DNA of 64,000 bases, from positions 1 to 64,000 of the forward strand of contig CAMVGT010000001.1 of assembly GCA_947167125.1 (NCBI GenBank), in the 5' to 3' direction. The stretch's first letter is position 1. Every line of letters starts with the position of its first letter. Positions 38,565 through 48,112 of the stretch are shown here, piece by piece. This DNA is from an uncultured Erysipelotrichaceae bacterium (GTDB lineage: Bacteria; Bacillota_I; Bacilli_A; Erysipelotrichales; Erysipelotrichaceae). Under the pieces are notes generated by a model. It was given only the letters and a program-made list of their open reading frames with translations. It made no database searches and was not told the origin of the DNA. A program made the translations under genes and the position numbers.

Positions 38565-39914
38565 ATGGAACAGCTGCAGCAGAATTTCCGTCAGCAGATT
38601 CTGAAAAGCACTTCCGATCAGTATACTGTCACAGATGCAGGTGACAGAATCTTCCTGACAGCCGGATATGCTGAAGCGTGCATCCGGTTTCACGAGATGA
38701 ATATCATCGAGTTTCAGATTACCCGGAAAGCGGATGACGCGGTGGTCTTTTATCTCCATTTTCAGCTGAATGACGAAAGCCATGCGTTATACCTTCTTGA
38801 TCAGCTGAAAGAGAGTCTCGTTCACATCGGTCCGGTTTCGGTCAGAAAAATTCTGATGAGCTGTTCCAGTGCCCTTACCACCAGCTTTTTTGCACAGAAG
38901 CTCAACCAGACTGCGCAGCTGCTGAATCTGCCGTTCACATTCAGCGCGGTTTCTTTCGACCTGATCCCGGAAGCGGGAAAAAACTGCGACATGATTCTTC
39001 TCGCTCCGCAGATAGCATTCAGAAAAAAAGAATTCAGCTCGCTGTTTCCGGAAAAAACCATTCTGGAAATACCCGGAAATATGTTCGGCAGCTATGATGT
39101 GCAGGGAATCCTTGATCTCATCAGCAGGAATCTTGCGGATTTTTCCCCGTCATCCTCAGCTGAGTCCGCTCATATTCTGAACAGCAGCAGGAAGATCATG
39201 GCAATCACGACACGGATTGACAGCCAGTTCGAAATTTCGTGGCGCATCTTTCACCACGGTCAGATTATCCGCTCGGAAACAGTTGTCAAAAACCGGATTG
39301 ATTATCATGATTTCGAAGATATCCTCGACACCGTATCAGTCCTGGAGAACCATCTTGACGCCGTTGTCATTTCAGTTCCCGGCGTGGTCCATGACGGAAC
39401 CGTCATCCTTGACCGCAGCGGATTCCGCGAATATGACATGAAAACAAGGCTGTCCAGGAAATATCCGTACCGCTTCATCATCACCAATAACGCAAATGCC
39501 ACTGCACTCGGACTGTATCATCTGCAGAATGATTACCAGACCGTGATTTATCATTCGCAGCTGCGTGAAGCGGACCGGGCAGGACAGGGAATTGTCATTG
39601 ACGGACATATTGTCACAGGAAAAAAAGGAATCGCGGGCGAAGTCAATTATCTGCCCGGCAGAAGCGATCCTGCGCTTTCACCTCTTTCGCGGGCGGAACG
39701 GGCAATCGCGAAAGCAATTCTTTCCGATATCGCAATCGTCGGACCGGATGCGGTATATATCCGCTGTGAACTGATCCATGACACCGGAAGAATCCGCGAT
39801 CTCATCCGTGAAACTGTCAGTGATGAATATATTCCCGATCTCTTTATCATTGATCACGCTACGGAATATATGTATTACGGTGCTCAGATGCTCGCATCTG
39901 CCAGGGAAATCTGA
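38565..39914 (+). CDS. PTS EIIB-like domain fused to a ROK-like (ASKHA) domain
   Basis: 'VRKILMSCSSALTTSFFAQKLNQTAQLLNLPFTFSAVSFDLIPEAGKNCDMILLAPQIAFRKK' (IIB-like, Cys retained) then 'DAVVISVPGVVHDGTVILDRSGFREYDMKTRLSRKYPYRFIITNNANATALGLY' (ROK-like). Confidence 0.75.
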   Translation: MEQLQQNFRQQILKSTSDQYTVTDAGDRIFLTAGYAEACIRFHEMNIIEFQITRKADDAVVFYLHFQLNDESHALYLLDQLKESLVHIGPVSVRKILMSCSSALTTSFFAQKLNQTAQLLNLPFTFSAVSFDLIPEAGKNCDMILLAPQIAFRKKEFSSLFPEKTILEIPGNMFGSYDVQGILDLISRNLADFSPSSSAESAHILNSSRKIMAITTRIDSQFEISWRIFHHGQIIRSETVVKNRIDYHDFEDILDTVSVLENHLDAVVISVPGVVHDGTVILDRSGFREYDMKTRLSRKYPYRFIITNNANATALGLYHLQNDYQTVIYHSQLREADRAGQGIVIDGHIVTGKKGIAGEVNYLPGRSDPALSPLSRAERAIAKAILSDIAIVGPDAVYIRCELIHDTGRIRDLIRETVSDEYIPDLFIIDHATEYMYYGAQMLASAREI

Positions 39915-39927
39915 CTGTGTTTAAGAC

Positions 39928-39958
39928 AGCAGGGAGGCAGCAGTCCTCCTGCTTTTTT
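39928..39958 (+). terminator. Terminator after the IIB-ROK gene
   Basis: AGCAGGGAGG..TCCTCCTGCT stem followed by TTTTTT. Confidence 0.6.
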
Positions 39959-39975
39959 CTGTGCACTGAAAGGAA

Positions 39976-40005
39976 AAGACCCTGCTGTTCCTTCAGCGGG
40001 GTCTT
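39976..40005 (-). terminator. Terminator of the CotH-SLH gene
   Basis: 12-bp stem AAGACCCTGCTG/CAGCGGGGTCTT (one G-U), then TTTT on the minus strand. Confidence 0.65.
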
Positions 40006-40056
40006 CATCCTTTCATCTGGTTTTAAATCAGAAATTATCGAATACTGTACTGCCGT

Positions 40057-43047
40057 TTATTTTTCCGCATTGAATCTGTACAGGAATGTCACGACATGTT
40101 CTCTTAAGCAGTCAAGCTTCGGTCCGAATCCGCCTTTGTGCTCACCGCTGGAATATCCTTTGGCAATTCCCTTTTCATTTGCCCAGAGTGCAGCTCTGTA
40201 ATAATAATCTGAAGCTTTGACATCATTGAACGGACTTTTTGTCACACCGGGTTCAGGTTTTTCCGCATATCTCCATAAGAAGGTAACCACATGTTCTCTT
40301 AAGCATGTTTCATCCGGTCTGAATGTGCCGTCACTGTATCCCTTGGTGATGCCGTTTTCCGCTGCCCATAAGACTGCTTTGTAATAATATTTGGAGATTG
40401 AAACATCGCTGAACGGATTTCTGGTGCTCTTTGGTTCCGGCTTGCCGGCAAGTCTCCATAAGAAGATGACTGCGGCTTCTCTGGTGCAGCTGTTCTGCGG
40501 TTTGAATGTACGGATGATTCCGTCCGCATCCGTATAGCCGTTTGTAATTCCGTTTCCCGCAGCCCAGTATACCGGATCGCTGTAATATTTGCCCGTTTCC
40601 GGCACATCCGTGAACAGGACTTTGATTTCGCAGCTGGCACTGACGCCGTTTTCAGCGGTCGCTGTCATGGTGACCGTACCCGGCTTTCTGCCTGTCAGCA
40701 GATTTCCTTCATTGGAGACAATCGAAGGATCAGAACTGACAAAGGTGATCTTTGTATCAATATCTTCCGGTTCTGTATGAGGAATCAGTACAAAGTTATT
40801 TCCCGCCGTGATGGTATAGGAATCAGCTGTGAACCAGATTCTTTCCGGTCCTTCCGTTTTTTCCGAAACAATGACTGTCACATCTGTTTCCAGTTCAATG
40901 CCATCCGGATCCCCATATGTGTGCGTACTGATATGAATCACTGTTTTTCCCGGACTGTTTGCGGTAATCACGCCATAGCCGTCCGCATCCGCAATGCCTG
41001 CATCTTCCGATTTATAGTAATAATTGTGAATCTTTGCGGGATCCGGTTCTGTGGTGATGTAAACCGCCTTCTGTTCGCCGACTGTCATATAAACCGTTTC
41101 CTCTTCCGGACTGATGGATTCAGGTACCGGAACAGGATCGCGGGTAACAGTCAGTATGAATTTTCTTTCCGCGCCTTTTCTGAGTTTTGCGGTGATTGTC
41201 ACTGTGCCTGCATCATGATAGGAAATGATTCCTTCTTCATCAACAGTCGCAAAGCTTTCATCCGAGGAGCTCCATTCGATCACCTGATCCTGCGCGTCAG
41301 CCGGAACCACACTGTAGTCGATCTGATAGCGTGTGAAATTCGGATTGTACGCAACAACATCGCTGCTCTTGCGGAAGGCGATATCCACTGCATGGGTGGC
41401 TTCTTCATCGCTGAGATACTTCGCATTCAGAACTGTATCCTTCACAGGCTTGATTTCAGCCGGAACGATCTCTCCGTTTTCATCTTCCCATCCCAGGAAA
41501 ATATATCCTTCTTTTTCCGGTGCTTTGATATCAACCGCTGCAGGGGAACCGTCATTTGCATATACGACATGATATTCTTCGCCATCCACCATGAATGTGA
41601 TGATATGGGTTACATTGTCCAGTTCATCAAGATGCGCATCGATCCAGGCAAGGCGGTCCGTAATCCACTGCTTCAGTTCATCCACTTCAGTTTTGTAATT
41701 GAAATCCGTCAGATCAGGATGCCAGATCTGACGGTCCAGGGCAGCTGATGTTTTTGTCTCTTCATAATACTGATCAATCAGTCCGCCTTCCTCAATCAGC
41801 TTGACGGCATTTTCCCTGACAAGCGGCCACTGGTTTTTGACTTCTTCAAGGAATCCGCCTTCTTCGCGGTCGCAGAACATCGGTGTAAGCCATTCATGGC
41901 GCACTTCAAATCCTTCGGTTTCATCATGGTTGTCCCACGCAAAGTCAAAGTCCCACAAAGGTCCTGTAAACAGCTTGCCGAGTTCGCCGTTTACATCGCG
42001 CTTTTTGTATACATAGTAGCTGCCGGTTCCGTATCCGTCCGAATTCAGACAGAGTGTCTGTACCCACCAGTAAAGAGCGGCGGATCTCAGATCAAAGAGA
42101 TCTCTGTATGCATTGCCGCTTTCAAACAGTGTGTCCTCCACCATCTGCATGTAATTCTGGATATATGTCTGCTGGGCAGGATTTTCATATGCGTCGCCAA
42201 GTTCCGCGCCGGAATAGTTTTCTTCCAGAACCGGTTCATTCTCATCCTCTCCGCCGGTCAGGTTATCCCCTTCGACATCAAAGGAAGGCGTATGAGTTGC
42301 CCAGTTGACGCCGCGTTCGGTGAAGAATCTGTCCGGTGACCAGGGGGCGACCTGCAGACCGTGCTGCAGAAGATAGCCGCCGGTGATTGTCGGCTCTTCC
42401 GTATCATCTTCAGTCAGTTCATCGATTTCAAGACGGTTGGTATCAACACGGACGTTTTCGGAAAGATAATAGCTGCCGATATAATGTTCGCCATATTCTT
42501 CGCCTTTGATCACCACATCGACAGGAACGCCCATCGGTGTGAATTCAAAGTCCAGCTTGTCACCGAGCCATGCGGTGATACGGTCTCTCAGCAGAGTATC
42601 ATCCAGAGCATTGGCAAGCAGCACCCAGTGCTTGTTTTTGCCGAAGCCGAAGATGTCTGTTTTCTTGTCCAGTTTGATCTTGAATGCCTTTTTCGCAGAT
42701 CTCTGCCATGTGGAGTTGCCGCGGCCGCGGATACTCATATCCATTCCCTGCAGATCTTCGCAGACCGTATCGGGGAAATCGGTATAATGGAAACCTTCAG
42801 GAACATCGATACTGATCTTTCCATAGCAGTATGCGCTGTGATCAGAACTGTGAATCATGTCATCAATGGTACCCTGCGATTCATCAATATTCAGATAAAC
42901 CACAGGAAGGCTGCCGTCGGGACGCAGTTCTGTTTCTTCTTCCGCATGTGCCGCAAATGATCTGCTCAGCATCGATACAGCCATGCATACAAGAAGAAAA
43001 ACCGCGATGAAGCGCTTGGGAGTGTACGGCTTTCTCATATCTGCCAC
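40057..43047 (-). CDS. Secreted CotH-kinase-family protein with Big2-like domains and three SLH-like repeats
   Basis: 'MSIRGRGNSTWQRSAKKAFKIKLDKKTDIFGFGKNKHWVLLANALDDTLLRDRITAWLGDKL...YIGSYYLSENVRVDTNRLEID', 'LFTGPLWDFDFAWDNHD'; signal peptide; SLH-like x3. Confidence 0.9.
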   Translation of the reverse strand: MADMRKPYTPKRFIAVFLLVCMAVSMLSRSFAAHAEEETELRPDGSLPVVYLNIDESQGTIDDMIHSSDHSAYCYGKISIDVPEGFHYTDFPDTVCEDLQGMDMSIRGRGNSTWQRSAKKAFKIKLDKKTDIFGFGKNKHWVLLANALDDTLLRDRITAWLGDKLDFEFTPMGVPVDVVIKGEEYGEHYIGSYYLSENVRVDTNRLEIDELTEDDTEEPTITGGYLLQHGLQVAPWSPDRFFTERGVNWATHTPSFDVEGDNLTGGEDENEPVLEENYSGAELGDAYENPAQQTYIQNYMQMVEDTLFESGNAYRDLFDLRSAALYWWVQTLCLNSDGYGTGSYYVYKKRDVNGELGKLFTGPLWDFDFAWDNHDETEGFEVRHEWLTPMFCDREEGGFLEEVKNQWPLVRENAVKLIEEGGLIDQYYEETKTSAALDRQIWHPDLTDFNYKTEVDELKQWITDRLAWIDAHLDELDNVTHIITFMVDGEEYHVVYANDGSPAAVDIKAPEKEGYIFLGWEDENGEIVPAEIKPVKDTVLNAKYLSDEEATHAVDIAFRKSSDVVAYNPNFTRYQIDYSVVPADAQDQVIEWSSSDESFATVDEEGIISYHDAGTVTITAKLRKGAERKFILTVTRDPVPVPESISPEEETVYMTVGEQKAVYITTEPDPAKIHNYYYKSEDAGIADADGYGVITANSPGKTVIHISTHTYGDPDGIELETDVTVIVSEKTEGPERIWFTADSYTITAGNNFVLIPHTEPEDIDTKITFVSSDPSIVSNEGNLLTGRKPGTVTMTATAENGVSASCEIKVLFTDVPETGKYYSDPVYWAAGNGITNGYTDADGIIRTFKPQNSCTREAAVIFLWRLAGKPEPKSTRNPFSDVSISKYYYKAVLWAAENGITKGYSDGTFRPDETCLREHVVTFLWRYAEKPEPGVTKSPFNDVKASDYYYRAALWANEKGIAKGYSSGEHKGGFGPKLDCLREHVVTFLYRFNAEK

Positions 43048-43225
43048 CTTTCCTTTTCTGAAACATCATTGAATTGTATGAAGATTTCTGTTTTTTACAT
43101 ATTACCATTGCAGAGGATGTGTTTTTCTCCTGATCGTTCATGTTTTATTAAAATCAGAAAAGATCATCAATACGGTCTGTCTTTGACCGTTATGATCAGC
43201 ATTTTTATCCTTTATGGATGAAAAA

Positions 43226-43250
43226 ATGACCCCGCATCATGCAGGGTCAT
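43226..43250 (-). terminator. Terminator of the ArsB/NhaD-type permease gene
   Basis: Minus strand ATGACCC..GGGTCAT followed by TTTTTT. Confidence 0.7.
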
Positions 43251-43289
43251 GGAGTTTACATTCATGTATGTCCGGATTATTGCGTATGA

Positions 43290-44558
43290 TTATGCCCAGA
43301 TAAACCAGAAGTATAAATATCCGGTCATTACCGCGACCAGAGTGTAAGGAAGACCGATTCTCATAAACTCTGCAAACGATACCTGATAGCCTTCTTTTCT
43401 GAGCATTCCGACAGCGGCAATATTGGCAGATGCACCGATCGGAGTAATGTTGCCGCCAAGGGTGGCACCTGACAGCAGACCGAAGTAAAGAAGATACGGT
43501 TCAATGCCAAGCGTGGCTGTTACAGCCGTCAGAACCGGCAGCATGGTCGCCACATAAGGGATATTGTCTACAAAAGCCGAAATCAGCACTGATCCCCAGA
43601 CCACGATCGTGTACAGCAGGAATATATTGTTCCCGCCGAATTTAACGATCAGGCCTGCAAAGTCATCAATGACACCGACTTTTGTCAATCCGCCGATTAC
43701 GATAAACAGACCCGTTAACAGTCCCAGGGTTTCAAAGTCCAGATTCTTCAAAGCAGCGATGGCTTTATCCGCTTTTTTCTCCTGAAAGATATTAATCAGG
43801 ATTGTGGCAGCTGCCAGCACGCAGCAGATGATGCCGTTGATCATATCCGGTGTATCCGGGATGAATGAGGCAGTAATCAGAGCCGCAACCATCATCATCA
43901 GCATAACGGTCGGAAGATAGTCGTTTACGTGGGTTCTTTCTGCTGAAGAAACCGGAGCCTTGTCTTTGCGGAACAGATACATCATGACAGGAACTGTGGC
44001 AAGGGCTCCAAGTTCTACTGCGAAAAAGATACCGGGTTTGCCGTTCATCCAGAAGAAATCCATGAAATTCATCTTTGCAAAGTCCCCCAGCATGATTGAT
44101 GTGGTATCGCCTACCAGTGTCGCCGCACCCTGAAGATTGGAAGATACCGCAATGGAGAGAATCATCCCCACAGGGCTCATATTCAGCTTTTTACAGATCG
44201 CCATTCCTACAGGAGCGACCATCAGTACTGTGGCAACATTGTCGATGAATGCCGAGATCACACCGGCAAAAAGAGACATCAGTATGGTTACCCACATGAC
44301 GTTCCTGGCTTTTTCCAAAAGGATATCTGCCAGAAGGTTCGGCATATGGGATTCAATGAAATAATAAACAATGATCATTGTTCCGGAGATCATCAGCAGA
44401 ACATTCCAGTTGATCGTTGACATCAGATCACTCAGCGGCAGGATGCCTGAGATCAAAAAGATCGCCGCCGCAGTCAGGGCGTAAAACGGCCTGTATGCAG
44501 GCTTGGTGATCATCAGAACATACATTAAAACAAACAGAGCCAAAGCAAAAATTTTCAT
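43290..44558 (-). CDS. ArsB/NhaD/SLC13-superfamily ion permease
   Basis: Start refined to ATG 44558 (MKIFALALFVLMYVLMITKPAYRPF). Repeated 'FAGVISAFIDNVATVLMVAPVGMAI' / 'LISAFVDNIPYVATMLPVLTAV'; hydrophobic throughout. Confidence 0.85.
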   Translation of the reverse strand: MKIFALALFVLMYVLMITKPAYRPFYALTAAAIFLISGILPLSDLMSTINWNVLLMISGTMIIVYYFIESHMPNLLADILLEKARNVMWVTILMSLFAGVISAFIDNVATVLMVAPVGMAICKKLNMSPVGMILSIAVSSNLQGAATLVGDTTSIMLGDFAKMNFMDFFWMNGKPGIFFAVELGALATVPVMMYLFRKDKAPVSSAERTHVNDYLPTVMLMMMVAALITASFIPDTPDMINGIICCVLAAATILINIFQEKKADKAIAALKNLDFETLGLLTGLFIVIGGLTKVGVIDDFAGLIVKFGGNNIFLLYTIVVWGSVLISAFVDNIPYVATMLPVLTAVTATLGIEPYLLYFGLLSGATLGGNITPIGASANIAAVGMLRKEGYQVSFAEFMRIGLPYTLVAVMTGYLYFWFIWA

Positions 44559-44624
44559 AGTCTTTCCTCCAGTATGACGCAGCGGTATCAGACAGCAGGA
44601 CTGTCTTTCATAACTGATTCCGCT

Positions 44625-44760
44625 CAAAAAAACAAAAAGACTTCCACCACAGCTGCTGCTGCGGTAAAAGTCTTGCTGCTTCGAACAGATTCCGGGGATA
44701 AGACCCGTACTGACGGAATATGTTGCGCATCTGCGCCAGCTACTCCCTGATACCGCAGTT
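44625..44760 (-). ncRNA. yybP-ykoY-family (Mn2+) riboswitch with intrinsic terminator upstream of the permease
   Basis: Minus strand: CTGCGGTATCAGGGAGTAGC-GGCGCAGATGCGC-AACATA...AGCAAGACTTTTACCGCAGC..GCTGTGGTGGAAGTCTTTTTGTTTTTTT. P1 CTGCGGTA/TACCGCAG is mutually exclusive with the terminator stem AAGACTTTTACCGCAGC/GCTGTGGTGGAAGTCTT. Confidence 0.78.
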
Positions 44761-44867
44761 TTTATAGCACAGAACTGCCGGTTTATCAAGGCAGCACAGA
44801 AAATCGGGTTTTTTCCATGTCCTGCGAAATCCGCTTCTGATTCCCTGCTGAAGGAACTGATTCCTGA

Positions 44868-45746
44868 TCAGCTGTGCCGGCGGTAATAGTTTGCCAGTGC
44901 CCCGCAGAGATTGGCATCGTTCCCCTGTCCGGAAGCTGTAATTTCCGCATGTCTTACCTTAAACGGGAAAACTGAGAATAACCGTTCAAAATGCTTTTGT
45001 ATTCCCTCAATAAACAGCGGGTTCGCGCTGATGCCTCCGCCGATCACGATTTTTCCGGGATCATATGCAAACTGCAGTGTAAACAGGACTCCCGCAAATT
45101 TCATGCAATAGGATTCAAACAAAGCCGAAGCCTCCTCATGTCCGGATTCCACCATAGCCATAAAGCTTTCTCCTGTCAGTGACTGATCTGACAGTCTGTT
45201 TCTGAATATCTGTGTAAATCCTTCCATTCCGCACTGATTGCCGAACAGAATATTGAAACCGAAATCCTGTGCATCTCCGCAAAGCGCCATGGAGAGTTCA
45301 CCTGCATAATTGTGTGAACCGCGAAGAATTTCACCTTTGTGTACCAGCGCGGAACCGATTCCCGTTCCCACTACGATCACGAGGCCGTACTCTTCGTTTT
45401 TCAAGGCGCCGTTTTCCGCTTCCGCAAGGGCAGCGCATCTTGCGTCATTTTCAATACTTACCGGGACATGATACCTGCTTTCCAGAAGTTCAATCATGTT
45501 GACATTGTTGTTGTACTGCAAGGCTCCGCCCTGCACAATCAGCCCTGACTCAGGATCGAGTGTGCCGGGAAGACTGATTGCGATGCCTTCGTATTTTCCG
45601 GCATGAAACAGCTCATCAATGCATTCGGTTAAGTCGCTGAGGCTTTTGCGCGGTGTTGGTACTTTCCCCTTTTCACACAGCTGATATTTCTCTGCGGAAG
45701 CCCATTTAATGAATGTTCCGCCAATATCCAGCGCCAATATACTCAT
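44868..45746 (-). CDS. ROK-family sugar kinase
   Basis: 'MSILALDIGGTFIKWASAEK', 'VSIENDARCAALAEAENG', 'LVIVVGTGIGSALVHKGEILRGSHNYAGELS'; start refined to 45746 (GGAGG, ATGA overlap with GH78). Confidence 0.88.
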   Translation of the reverse strand: MSILALDIGGTFIKWASAEKYQLCEKGKVPTPRKSLSDLTECIDELFHAGKYEGIAISLPGTLDPESGLIVQGGALQYNNNVNMIELLESRYHVPVSIENDARCAALAEAENGALKNEEYGLVIVVGTGIGSALVHKGEILRGSHNYAGELSMALCGDAQDFGFNILFGNQCGMEGFTQIFRNRLSDQSLTGESFMAMVESGHEEASALFESYCMKFAGVLFTLQFAYDPGKIVIGGGISANPLFIEGIQKHFERLFSVFPFKVRHAEITASGQGNDANLCGALANYYRRHS

Positions 45747-48112
45747 ACACATACCTCCGTCTTTGTCATATGCGGCTCCTTATTCCGCAGATTGAATTGA
45801 AAATGATATGTTCCGCCGGTAAGAGTGTATTCCCGATTGTCCTGCAGAATCAGATGTGCCGCTGTTCCGGATGGAACCTGACACGTATACCTGATATGAT
45901 CGCCATCGCGCTGCCAGCGGGAGAGGATCATTCCGAATTGTGTCTTATAGCTGCCCTCAGCCCATGACAGACTTCCTCCGATCACGGGTTTCAGTTCGAA
46001 TTCCTTAAATCCCGGTTTTACAGGTCTGATACCTGCGACGTACTCAAACAGGAACTGACATACCGCGCCTAAGGAATAGTGGTTGAAACTGTCTCTGAAG
46101 ACATCCATGCCGTTCCAGTTTTCCAGCATTGTTTTCGCACCGAGTGTGACGGGATGAAGCCAGGATGGAGCAGATGTCTGTTCCAGCAGTTTAAAGGCTT
46201 CCTCTTTTAATCCGTTTTCACACAGCACAGGCAGTAAGATTCCCGTGGATAGAAAGCCGGTATTCAGATGATAATCCGCTGCTTCGATTTCTTTTTTCAG
46301 CTGTCCGATCACCAGCGGCTTTTTTTCTTCGCTGACCATGTCATAGGCAAGGGCCCTGACACAGGCGGCCTGATGGCCTTTCTGGATGGTACCGTCTTCG
46401 GCGATCAGATAGCGGCTATAGGCATATTTCAGCCTGTCTGCTTTCTGTTTATAGAATTCCGCGTCTTCTTTTTTTCCAAGCACTTCCGCCATATACGCCA
46501 GCAGATCGCAGCTGTGTTTGGTGCAGGCGGTCGCTGTTTCAGGTTTTCCATACTTTGCCATGTGGCGCACAAAATCTTCGGGTTTACCGCCGTTCGCAAA
46601 TAACTCAATGACTTCTTTTGAAGGCGGTAAGGGTTCATTCCATTCACCATAATGAAATCTGGTGTCATAGATCAGATCCCCTTCACCGTTTCTGTACCAC
46701 TCCTCCTCTTGATAGAGTGGATTGGCTTCCTTCATGCAGTTCAGGGAGAAGTTCACCCATCTCTTTGCGGTTTCATAGTGGTCTGCCAGTATTTTTTTAT
46801 CTCCGTACATCTGATAGAGCTGGTACGGAATCACGACTGAACTGTCACCCCAGCCCACCGAGTCTTCACCGATATTGCCCTCTCCTTCCGGACCGGCAAG
46901 AGCCATATCCGGCCTTGTTTTACGTACTTCGATCAGTTCATCCGGATTGTGAACACTTGAAGTGGACGGAAAAGTGATTCCGAGCTTCCCGGAGTCATAC
47001 TGTTCTATGGCCTGATCCTTCAGCCACTTTTCATAGAAGGACTTTACATTCATGAAATATGCGGAAGTACGGCAATAGATTGCTGCGTCTCCTGTCCATG
47101 CATTCTTTTCCCTGGTCGGGCAGTCTGTCGCGACATCGAGGAAATTTCCTTTCTGCGACCATCTGGCATTTTCAACGAGTCTGTTGATCAGATCATTGGA
47201 ACATCTGAAATCACCGGTTTCCTCCAGATCGGAATAGACAGCGATAGCATTGAACTCTGCATCTTCAATTCCTTCCACAAGAGCATAGCGGAAGCCGAAC
47301 CATGTGAAATGCGGTTTGTATTCTTCCGCATCTGCGCCTTTGCAGATATAGGTGACTTCCTGAAAACGATCCAGACCGCCGTCACAGTTGGCAGTTGAAA
47401 AGTTTCCGTTCAGATCCAGGCCTTCACCATGTTTCAGGTGAACCGTCTGGCCGGGCTTTGTATTGAACAGTTTCATGGACACATAGCCGGCAATATTCTG
47501 ACCGAAGTCGATCACCAGATTTCCCGATGCATCCCTGAATGGTTTTCCTTCGAATACTTCATGTTCAGTGACCGGCACACCTTCTGTTTCAATGAGTGTT
47601 CCTTCTGTATGTTCATGGCACACAACAGCTTTGACCCAGCTGTTCAGTTCTCTTCGGTGATCGAAGACTTCACCTTTGAGATAATCGGAAGAAATCACTT
47701 TCCCTTCAGTGACATCAAACGATGTATCTGTCGGAATGGTGACTGTTTCGCTTTCATAGCGAAGTGTGATCTCGCCTTTTAAGGCAAGTGTATAGCCGAA
47801 ATTGTTATGCCATCTCCACCAGCCGTCGCCGACTGTTGTCTGCCAGACATTTGTCCCTTCGTTTACAAGACCGGTAATGTCATATGTCTGATACTGAATC
47901 CGGTGATAATAACTGGTAAATCCAGGTGTAAACCGGTAATCTGTCACTTCCAGGCCATTGATCTTTGTCTGGTAGATGCCATGGGAAGTCACTTCCAGAG
48001 TGGCTGAAAGCAGCCCCTTTCTGACTTCAAATGACTTCCGGAATACCGGAATCAGCGGATTCTGTTTTGTGTCCTGCGGATGTGAGATCCACAGCGCATT
48101 AGTACTGATCAT
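45743..48112 (-). CDS. GH78 alpha-L-rhamnosidase (no signal peptide)
   Basis: 'SFEVRKGLLSATLEVTSHGIYQTKINGLEVTDYRFTPGFTSYYHRIQYQTYDIT', 'TVGDGWWRW', 'DCPTREKNAWTGDAAIYCRTSAYFMNVKSFYEKWLKD'; start refined to 48112. Confidence 0.92.
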   Translation of the reverse strand: MISTNALWISHPQDTKQNPLIPVFRKSFEVRKGLLSATLEVTSHGIYQTKINGLEVTDYRFTPGFTSYYHRIQYQTYDITGLVNEGTNVWQTTVGDGWWRWHNNFGYTLALKGEITLRYESETVTIPTDTSFDVTEGKVISSDYLKGEVFDHRRELNSWVKAVVCHEHTEGTLIETEGVPVTEHEVFEGKPFRDASGNLVIDFGQNIAGYVSMKLFNTKPGQTVHLKHGEGLDLNGNFSTANCDGGLDRFQEVTYICKGADAEEYKPHFTWFGFRYALVEGIEDAEFNAIAVYSDLEETGDFRCSNDLINRLVENARWSQKGNFLDVATDCPTREKNAWTGDAAIYCRTSAYFMNVKSFYEKWLKDQAIEQYDSGKLGITFPSTSSVHNPDELIEVRKTRPDMALAGPEGEGNIGEDSVGWGDSSVVIPYQLYQMYGDKKILADHYETAKRWVNFSLNCMKEANPLYQEEEWYRNGEGDLIYDTRFHYGEWNEPLPPSKEVIELFANGGKPEDFVRHMAKYGKPETATACTKHSCDLLAYMAEVLGKKEDAEFYKQKADRLKYAYSRYLIAEDGTIQKGHQAACVRALAYDMVSEEKKPLVIGQLKKEIEAADYHLNTGFLSTGILLPVLCENGLKEEAFKLLEQTSAPSWLHPVTLGAKTMLENWNGMDVFRDSFNHYSLGAVCQFLFEYVAGIRPVKPGFKEFELKPVIGGSLSWAEGSYKTQFGMILSRWQRDGDHIRYTCQVPSGTAAHLILQDNREYTLTGGTYHFQFNLRNKEPHMTKTEVCV

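Noticed and set aside
40777-41748. 323-aa plus-strand ORF opposite CotH
   Set aside because: Antisense shadow; no domain-like features
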